DNA of 64,000 nt from contig NC_135500.1 in assembly GCF_052857255.1 (NCBI RefSeq), positions 49,750,272-49,814,271 on the forward strand, read 5' to 3'. A program made the translations under genes and the position numbers. The notes beneath the pieces were generated by a model, which worked only from the letters and a program-made list of their open reading frames with translations, searched no databases and was not told the origin of the DNA. The first letter of the stretch is position 1. Each line of letters begins with the position of its first letter. Source of the DNA: Amblyomma americanum (Eukaryota; Arthropoda; Arachnida; Ixodida; Ixodidae). Below, piece after piece: positions 58,127-64,000 of this stretch.

Positions 58127-60478
58127 GGGGAGAGGCTCCTCGAAAAAACTTTTTTTTTAATTATGAAGTTAGAGGGCTGAAATTTGCACAGCTAGTATAA
58201 ATTGAGCTTCTGTTTTTAAATATGTAATCAGTTTTTTGATAACTATAGAAGTTCAATTTTTATTCTCAATGAAATGTATAATTAGCTCCTTTTTTGTGCA
58301 CACAATTTTTATTAGTAATCATTATTACAGAGAATTTTAAAACATCCTGGGTAGTTCATTACAAGCTGCAGAATGTTGAAATCTAGGTGAAATTATATTT
58401 GTCTGCATCTTTTTCAGGCAAAAAATTCATGAAAATTAGGGTGTCATTTTCTTTTGTACGTCAGTCTGTTGATATGATGCTCTAATAAAAATATGGTAAG
58501 CCTAATTATATAAACTAGATTTCCACACTCTATGCACCCCAAGGAACATCTGTGCAAAATTTCATTGTGATCCAAGAAGTACAAGAGGAAAAAATTGTGT
58601 GCACAAACTTTAAAAACGGGCAAAAACACCAATTTGAGAAAAACTCAATTGAAAGTTCATTTGTATGTTGGAGGCCAATATTTTGTCTCAAATCACATAA
58701 AACTTGGTGGCAATATAGTTTAACATGTTGGCCACTAGCCCACAAGATTAGAACTCTCCTGCAGCATATGTTTGGCCCTCACGGTTCTTGCGAACGGAGT
58801 CCTCAGTGCGTGCTCGCTTCACCTGGCTGCGGCGATGAGACTTTGCTTCAGCAGTCAGCTTGGCAGACATCTTTTTAACTCTGCTCTGGTCACTTTCCAA
58901 GCTGAGTCTGACCAGCTGCTTAGAAGGGAGGATTCCCAGTTCTTCTAGCACCTTTTCGAAGCTGGAGTGGCCCCTGTTGAACCACAGGACTGCAATGGCA
59001 GTGGCTGTCTCCACTGCAGTCCGTGATGCGAATCGGCTCTTTGGACACAGCATCCAAATCTTGCTGTTGAGGGATTCAGCAGCGTTCTGAGTCTTCCCTC
59101 GCAAACAGCGGGTAAGCAGTTTCGAGTCTGTCAAGCGTTTGTATATTGGCAGCACTGCTTTTCCTTGGACTTTGGTTAGGAGGGGGGTGTGGTCCGGAGC
59201 TGGTTCTCCCAGAGCTTGGGCTCTCTTCTGCCTGCACCAAGACTCATTCCCATCAGGGCAAAACCTGTGGCTGCTTGCACCATTGCTGGAGCACGAATGG
59301 AGGTAGGACGCCCACATTGCACAGTACATGCCTCTTACACTGCCCCGGTTGCTTGTTATTGCAATCTGATAATAGTTTTGCAATTTCTGGATGGCCTTTT
59401 CACCAAGTTTCTGCCCACGTGGCAGTGGTGTCTTCAACTTCCTTAGTGCAGTGCCAAGACGTTTAGAAACGTGGTTTGTGCAGTCTTCTTTGGTCACTGC
59501 CGTCGGCCCATAAACCTGTGCGTCAGAAACTGCAGCATATGCCTTGCTGTCACCATCACTAAGAAATGTGGTGAACCGCATGTTGTAGGACTGCGTCCTG
59601 CTCCAGATGCGTAGTGCTGCTTCTGTTTCCATTGCATGCGATGAGCACTCAACATTTTTTTCACACACAGGAGAATGAAAGGCCTTCCATACTTCATCCT
59701 CTTCTTCACCAAGTGCTTTGTGGCTGCTACAGCCGTGGCAGTAGTTGGTCAGCACTTCGAAGTCTAGGCAAAGGCCAGTGTCCACAGAAATGGCAGTGCC
59801 AACACCATGGTGGCTCTTGTGCCCACGCTTCTGCCAGGTTCCATCAAACATGACCGCAACAACGTCAGTCTCAGCAGTCTCCAATGCAGTTATCCGTCTT
59901 GCTTCTGCAAGATTGGCGGCTGCTGCTTTGGTGGCGGCGATGTGTATTTTCTTCGCTATGTTTTGGAATGTCTTATGGTGAAGTGGCTTTTGATAATGCA
60001 AACAAATGCTCGGTAGCCGTGCTAGGCGATGCAACACGAGCGGATACGAAAGTGCGGAGGTGGCTCCACTACACGGCGACAGCCAATGGCGGCCTCGGGT
60101 TCGTGTCACGTGACAACAGGAGCGCTCCGCAGACGCGGGAAAAAAGCATTTTCTTTATATTTTCTCGTGAAAATACGAAACTGACGGAGGTGCCAGTCGA
60201 AAGAAGAAGGCTTAGCCTAATTTTTGCAAGTGGCCGCAATGGCGGCCGGCGCCGCTGCCATGAGCGGCGGCAGCTCAAAGATGGCCGAAATTGGGCAGCA
60301 CGCGCGACTTTTTCGGTCACCGCGGGTCATTTAGACACGTTTTTAACTAACTTGTCGTACAAATCTTACTTTCATATTTTGCTGCATGAAAGCAGGATGT
60401 TCAAAGATGATATAGCAAGCGAAAACAGAAAATTGAAAATTTTCAAAATAATGCCGATTTTTCGACCCGCGTCTCCCC
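58127..60478 (-). mobile_element. K1: TTAA-target DNA transposon with 'Mutator-like' transposase
   Basis: A 2,352-bp element inside the Tigger B transposase. The right flank is TTAA (60,479-60,482); the left flank reads TAAA (58,123-58,126), one substitution away. Left terminus GGGGAGAGGCTCCTCGAAAA; right terminus, inverted, GGGGAGACGCGGGTCGAAAA. The Tigger frame is in phase once K1 and one TTAA are ignored. The transposase is on the minus strand. 60,110-60,478 is GC-rich with a CCAAT box and TCACGTGAC. TTAA preference plus this transposase type suggests affinity with Kolobok-like elements, but that is inference. Confidence 0.82.
58748..60109 (-). CDS. K1 transposase ('Mutator-like transposase' domain), probably N-terminally truncated
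   Basis: A 453-residue open frame without stops. It matches, from memory, the Mutator-like transposase domain widespread in arthropods. Similarity starts at HHKTFQNIAKK (residue ~43). It continues with DVVAVMFDGTWQKRGHKSHH (~84-103) and NYCHGCSSHKALG (~122-134), then FLSDGDSKAY and EDCTNHVSKRLGTAL. Next come QNAAESLNSKIW, WFNRGHSSFEKVLEELG and a basic tail ending TYAAGEF. Aspartates of FDGTW and SDGD and the glutamate of AESLN are the likely DDE triad. Family members usually have a longer N-terminus with a zinc-binding part; the first ~40 residues here look unrelated, and only ~370 bp remain before the terminus. That implies a deletion or a 5' frameshift. It lies antisense to Tigger B. Confidence 0.75.
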   Translation of the reverse strand: MTRTRGRHWLSPCSGATSALSYPLVLHRLARLPSICLHYQKPLHHKTFQNIAKKIHIAATKAAAANLAEARRITALETAETDVVAVMFDGTWQKRGHKSHHGVGTAISVDTGLCLDFEVLTNYCHGCSSHKALGEEEDEVWKAFHSPVCEKNVECSSHAMETEAALRIWSRTQSYNMRFTTFLSDGDSKAYAAVSDAQVYGPTAVTKEDCTNHVSKRLGTALRKLKTPLPRGQKLGEKAIQKLQNYYQIAITSNRGSVRGMYCAMWASYLHSCSSNGASSHRFCPDGNESWCRQKRAQALGEPAPDHTPLLTKVQGKAVLPIYKRLTDSKLLTRCLRGKTQNAAESLNSKIWMLCPKSRFASRTAVETATAIAVLWFNRGHSSFEKVLEELGILPSKQLVRLSLESDQSRVKKMSAKLTAEAKSHRRSQVKRARTEDSVRKNREGQTYAAGEF

Positions 60479-61051
60479 TTAAACGCGACACCAAGATTGA
60501 CATGTCTATGGGCATAGAAATGCTATCTGCGTCCTGGCAGTCTATGAGCAAGGAAACTATTGTAAACTGCATTAGAAAGGCTGGCATAAAAGCTGTGTGC
60601 GACTCATTGGATGCGGCAGACAACGATGAAGCGAGCGAAGGAGAGGCGCCTGCACAGTCAGATTTTGCTGATGCGTGGCAGCAGCTGAGCGAGGAAGGCA
60701 GCATTCCCGAGGATGTAAGCCTTACAGACTTCATCACCAGTGATGAATATGCTGTCACAACAGAACAATTGGACAACACCGCAATAATTGAAAGCGTTCA
60801 AGAGAAAACCGTTGTGCAGGACGGTGACGACACCGAGGAGGCAACACAGATGCCTACAGCAACAGAAGTGCTCAATTCCATTGACATTTTGCGGAGTTAT
60901 TGGTAGCGGTAGCCACCAATAACTCCACAAAATGTCAATGAAATTGAGCACGGTAGCCACCAACGAACGCCTCATTACGCCGATGCTCATGAGCAAACGT
61001 CAGGCAAAAATAACTGACTTCATGACTGCACCAACTCACACTGCATCATGA
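60479..61051 (+). pseudogene. Tigger B transposase C-terminal part
   Basis: Resumes in frame after K1: KRDTKIDMSMGIEMLSASWQ, then an acidic tail (DNDEASEGEAPAQ, EDVSLTDFITSDEY) up to LNSIDILRSYW and a TAG at 60,904-60,906. The stop lies at the centre of an inverted duplication. Beyond it, in another frame, SKRQAKITDFMTAPTHTAS and a TGA at 61,049-61,051 give the expected RQxKITDF tail of Tigger proteins. The real C-terminus was therefore split by the rearrangement. Confidence 0.82.
60868..60951. repeat. 37-bp inverted duplication (hairpin) in Tigger B
   Basis: Arms 60,868-60,904 and 60,915-60,951 are inverted copies matching at 35 of 37 positions, separated by 10 nt. The string GGTAGCCACCAA occurs at 60,909-60,920 and again at 60,952-60,963, as if replication jumped to the opposite strand and back. 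Confidence 0.9.
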
Positions 61052-61100
61052 AGTGATTTGATGCAGTCATGAAGTCACTTGCCTTTTGCAATGATTTGAG

Positions 61101-61106
61101 AATAAA
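61101..61106 (+). terminator. Poly(A) signal of Tigger B
   Basis: AATAAA 50 bp after the ancestral transposase stop, followed by a T-rich stretch. Confidence 0.5.
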
Positions 61107-61156
61107 GGTTCTTCGTTTTTGAACTATGCTTAGTTTTTGAACTCGCGTCAATCTCG

Positions 61157-61318
61157 CCCGGTCGTGGTGGCTCGGTGGTCACGGCGCTGGACTGCTGATC
61201 CAGATAATGCGGCGGCTGCGTTTCAATGGAGGCGAAATGCAAGGCGCCCGTGTACTGCGTGACGTAGCTCCGGTTAAACCCCATGTGGTCGTAATTTTCG
61301 GAGCCCTCCGCTACGCCC
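61157..61318 (+). mobile_element. tRNA-derived SINE (plus orientation)
   Basis: The head TGGCTCGGTGG fits the tRNA A-box (TRGYNNARNGG). GGCGCTGGACTGCTGATCCA follows as in tRNA-like heads, then the TGGAGGCGAAATGCAAGGCG body and the GTGTACTGCGTGACG and GTGGTCGTAATTTTCGGAGC blocks. The same order occurs, more diverged and inverted, at 62,311-62,540. The B-box region is degraded. Confidence 0.75.
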
Positions 61319-61850
61319 TGTCCTGTCCTGTGAAGTTCCAGTTGACAGTAGATCACGTCCCGCGCCGCATGCGGTGCACAAAGCTAGCCTAACTACCTGC
61401 GCCATTTTGCAGGGCCTCATACTTGCACGTCCCATTCCCATCAGCCCGTGATGGAGCGCAGTGTTGCTTGATGCCATTAATGGATTTCCGCACCGCTTGG
61501 TTTCGTTTTCGGTGATGCCGCACGCTTCGTGGCACGTCTTCACAGCAACACACGAAGCTCGCTTTAATTTTTCACTTGCGGCATTATCTCCATATCTCAT
61601 TCAAGATTTTGAGATACCCGCAATTCGCTGAGAAAATACTGTAAGGTAATGGGCAGCAAAATGCATGGCGCTGCGGGGAGCAGCTCGACTCTACAGAAAA
61701 TTTCAACTAAACCAATAATTTGAGATGTGCCATTTCGAGGAAACGAAGCTTGACTGAACTACTCTTGCCGCTATATTTGCTTGTCGTTTCTTCTCAAATC
61801 GGTTGTAATATCATCACGTGAGCGGAATAAAACAGAATGATTGTTGTTTG
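61319..61850. other. Unassigned, partly Tigger-like
   Basis: No coding frame with family resemblance (the 61,274-61,600 minus frame is unremarkable and overlaps the SINE). The segment ends in a Tigger-like inverted terminus near 61,756, taken here as Tigger B's right end. The next ~100 bp is AT-rich and featureless. Confidence 0.4.
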
Positions 61851-61864
61851 AATGTACAATTTCA

Positions 61865-62025
61865 TTAACGGAACTGGAAGACAAAAACCTCGTTGCAACG
61901 AAGTTCGCGATATAACGAAATTTTTTCCCGAAAAATTTCTAGCTCAAAAAGTTTTTGAGTTACGCGCTCTTAGTTTTGATGGCGTTTATTTGCAATTTTC
62001 ACGAACTACAGGCACCACTGTAATC
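61865..62025. mobile_element. Possible short pogo-type MITE
   Basis: AACCTCGTTGCAACGAAG and GATATAACGAAATTTTTT near the left resemble Tigger/pogo terminal sequence. The right end reads inward as CAGTGGTGCCTGTAGTTC next to TA. The left terminus lacks a clear CAG and TA, so limits are approximate. Confidence 0.4.
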
Positions 62026-62310
62026 GAGTCAACACGGCAACTGTAAAAGAGATTCTTCCGATCAGCCTGGGTGCATTAAACTTCCTTGATTGCACACGTG
62101 AGTCATGCTTTTTTACTGAAGGTGAGTGGCCAGTTTTAGATAAATACATACTTTTTATTAGTCTGTGTAAAGCCCCGTACCGATGAAAAACTGGAGATCA
62201 TCGACCTGTCCTGTCGCCCGCCTCCATGATGTTTTTAATGTAATGATTGCCAGTGCCAAGCTCCTATATAGCTATTTGCGGCCACGTTATCTGAGACTTG
62301 AAACCGGTTT

Positions 62311-62540
62311 TAGTTTTATGGGGTTTAACATCCCAAAGCGACTTAGGCTATGAGGGACACCATAGTTGAGGGGCCCGGATAATTTCGTCCACTTAGTGTT
62401 CTTTAACGTGCACTGATATCGCACAGTACATAGGCTTCTAGAACTCTGCCTCCATCAAAATGCGACCGCCGCGGCCAGGATCAAACCCACGTCTTTCAGG
62501 TCAGCAGCCGAGCACCACAACCACTGTGCCACCGCGGCAG
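62311..62540 (-). mobile_element. tRNA-derived SINE (minus orientation, nearly full length)
   Basis: On the minus strand: CTGCCGCGGTGGCACAGTGG (A-box-like), a GGTTTGATCC-type B-box after CTGACCTGAAAGACG, then GCGGTCGCATTTTGATGG and the conserved GTGCACGTTAAAGAACAC and GGGATGTTAAACCCC tail blocks. This family is abundant in hard tick genomes (recalled; resembles Ruka). It lies 240 bp from the RS exon. Confidence 0.8.
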
Positions 62541-62777
62541 TTTCGAAACTAGTCATTCATGAAAACGCCAAAACAAAATAAAAGCGAAAACAAAATTTTC
62601 CATAACGCTGTAAAATGCGCTTTTAGAGACACATTAAAAAAGAAATAAAAACAATACAACCAGGAAGAAGGCCCAGCACACAAAAAAGTGTGTCCATCAC
62701 GGACAACCATCTGCTGGGCACTGCAGTGGGTCAACGATTGATGCTGGGACCACAGCTAGTGTTCTGCATGGTCTTAC

Positions 62778-62832
62778 CCGGCTGTCACGTGGAGAGGGGC
62801 TGCGAGTCCAGCTGCGGCGACGGCTTGACGAC
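62778..62832 (-). CDS. Internal exon of a host gene, arginine/serine-rich
   Basis: Minus strand. A good acceptor (branch-like CTAAT, then TTTTGTTTCAACGGTG, then ATCTAG) precedes 55 nt. One base completes a codon and 18 codons follow: SSSRRRSWTRSPSPRDSR after a split first codon. The exon ends in phase 0 at CGG|GTAAGA, a near-consensus donor. Dense RS and SP dipeptides mark an RS domain as in splicing factors. The phase joins exactly to the RS-rich terminal exon at 46,158. Upstream exons with the diagnostic domain lie beyond the window or in unreadable parts, so the gene is unnamed. Shortness is the main reason for caution. Confidence 0.5.
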
Positions 62833-62929
62833 CTAGATGAACACCGTTGAAACAAAATTAGCAGAAATCTGCAGAGTTCCAGTGGGGCATGAAAACAACG
62901 ACGATTTTCCTCCAAAAAACTAAATTTAA

Positions 62930-64000
62930 AGGGGGACACAGCTCGTTGGGCCGAAAATTGGTCAAAAAATTGTATTTTTGATTATATCATTTTCGCGGTC
63001 CTGAGGTCATTGCGCACAGCTAGCTACGAATTTTCGTTAAAAAAACCACCTAATCCATGCGATATAACGTTCCAAATAAGTGAAATACGCGCTTCGTCGG
63101 CACCATTTTGGTTTTGTTTGAAAGGTCGCAAACAAAGAAATAATTGTAAAAAACGCGCGCTGCTATTGGTTTTCCAAATAACGTGACTAAAATGGCAATT
63201 TTTGGTTAGCTCGCGGCTTCAACTACTTGCAGCCCAGCGCCATTTTGAGTTGGTCATGCCGTCCCACTGCCAAGTGAGGTTCGTGAAGTGCTAAGTGCGA
63301 AATATTTCGATTCGCACAAGTCTTAGGCCTAAAAGCACTAAAAGGGAGCGAATGGTGGAGATCCAACGCACGGTAGGTATGCTGCATCATGTATCCTGGT
63401 GTCTACATTCAACGACGACGGTCTGCGATGGCCCAATAATGCCGTAACCGGCGGTGCTTAGCACGACAGGAAGGAATGAACACATAGTAGAAATCTGAAG
63501 CGCGTTGGGTACGCTGCATCGCCAAACCCCGTTATCTACAATCACCAATGAAGTGCAGGCACTTTGCAATGGCCTGATAACGCCGTCACTGGCAATGCTT
63601 AGCGCGACAGTGAGGAGTGATCAGGGCGATTCCTGCCGCATACAGATGGCGTAATTGTGACTGTGCCAGTGAAGAGGCAATACCTAAGCAGCTTTCATTG
63701 ATAGCTTGCAACAACATGATAGATCCAGCTTTCCAGTAAAGCTGGTGGCGCGGCGCCAGCGGCGGTCGCGAAATGGCACCCTGCAACGTGCGGAATCAGA
63801 AGCCTTGACGAAATATACTTGGTTCTGAATGTATTGAGGTGCAAGACGAGCAAAGAGCGCTTAGGGGCCGACTGCGATCACCGATGTTGAGATACAATCG
63901 CGCACCGCAACTTTGGGGAGGTCGCGATGCAATGGCATTCGCCTCAAGTTCCAGCCTCCAGACCACGCCATCTGTTTGCCAGCAGTTGCCTTGTTGAGAG
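62930..64000. mobile_element. K3: candidate third TTAA-type element (left end only)
   Basis: TTTAAAGGGGGACACAGC at 62,925-62,942 mimics the TTAA-plus-GGGG(A/G)GA terminus of K1 and K2. The following ~250 bp has a similar make-up: A/T runs, GCGCCATTTTGAG, a CCAAT-type box (GCTATTGGTTTT). No transposase is visible and the right end is outside the window. Beyond 63,250 there is no recognisable coding sequence. Confidence 0.4.
63356..63625. repeat. Diverged tandem duplication, ~132-141-bp unit
   Basis: Two successive units share the order GCTGCATC, then CAATGGCC(C/T)..ATAA(T/C)GCCGT, then GGC(G/A)(G/A)TGCTTAGC(A/G)CGACAG. The landmarks are 132-141 bp apart. They have diverged by several substitutions and small indels. 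The unit is unrelated to the 137-bp satellite despite similar length. Confidence 0.65.

Larger units (their letters stand above)
56718..61756 (+). mobile_element. Tigger/pogo-type transposon B, interrupted by K1 and a SINE
   Basis: The left end CAGGTGAACCTCGATATAAC at 56,718 follows a TA. The candidate right end, read inward from 61,756, is CAGTCAAGCTTCGTTTCCTC, which is only partly similar and lacks a clear TA. The transposase lies in two blocks (57,131-58,126 and 60,479-61,051) that rejoin in frame without K1. A poly(A) signal follows at 61,101. A SINE and ~370 bp of unassigned DNA precede the proposed right end, so that boundary is less certain than the left. Confidence 0.65.
46159..62777 (-). 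other. Proposed ~16.6-kb last intron of the RS-domain gene, filled with transposons
   Basis: Minus-strand donor GTAAGA at 62,777-62,772 and acceptor AG at 46,160-46,159 define a 16,619-bp intron with matching phase 0. It contains Tigger A with its nested K2, MITE and piggyBac, Tigger B with K1, and two or three SINEs. The 1.8 kb from 46,159 to 47,935 shows no recognisable coding or repeat structure. All autonomous-looking transposases except K1 are opposite in orientation to the host gene. The intron depends on the two short exons being real. Confidence 0.45.

Noticed and set aside
61274..61600. 108-codon minus-strand frame as a transposase N-terminus
   Set aside because: No helix-turn-helix or DDE motif, and it overlaps the SINE.

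Overview
The window looks like nuclear DNA of an arthropod, most likely a hard tick. Evidence: eukaryotic splice and poly(A) signals, CR1-, I- and Penelope-type retroelements, Tigger, piggyBac and TTAA-target DNA transposons, and a tRNA-derived SINE that I recognise from memory as the type common in hard ticks (Ruka-like). No bacterial or viral gene organisation is present. The species cannot be fixed from sequence alone.

Layout. (1) About 1-30,288 is one uninterrupted satellite array of ~137-bp monomers (roughly 220 copies). It has higher-order structure: a 2,465-bp, 18-monomer unit occurs nearly three times in a row, and a ~1.97-kb block recurs 18,206 bp away. (2) About 30,300-45,300 is a graveyard of retroelements nested in each other. 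A CR1-like LINE is split by a minus-strand Ty3/Gypsy remnant, which is itself split by a solo LTR with a 5-bp target duplication. Then come a second Gypsy scrap, a Penelope-like element (RT plus GIY-YIG endonuclease) with an inverted partial copy and a CR1 fragment inside it, a nearly full-length I-clade LINE broken by a few small indels, and a scrap of another. (3) About 45,970-62,832 appears to be the 3' end of a host gene on the minus strand. A 55-bp RS-rich internal exon (62,778-62,832) and an RS-rich terminal exon with stop codon and poly(A) signal (46,072-46,158) have matching phases and would be joined across a ~16.6-kb last intron.

(4) That intron is filled with nested cut-and-paste transposons. 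Tigger A (47,938-56,525) hosts a TTAA-target element K2, a TTAA MITE and, at the MITE's own right-hand TTAA, a structurally complete piggyBac element. Its predicted two-exon transposase is 590 residues and has all three catalytic aspartates. Tigger B (about 56,718-61,756) is interrupted by K1, a TTAA-target element whose 453-residue transposase resembles the arthropod 'Mutator-like transposase' family. K1 and K2 share terminal inverted repeats, and a third candidate (K3) starts at 62,930 and runs off the window.

No complete host gene is present. The reading frames found on both strands of the satellite are products of its periodicity, not genes. The most interesting items are the apparently intact piggyBac, the TTAA-target 'Mutator-like' family with related copies in one intron, the RS-gene exon pair spanning the transposon pile, and the satellite's higher-order structure.
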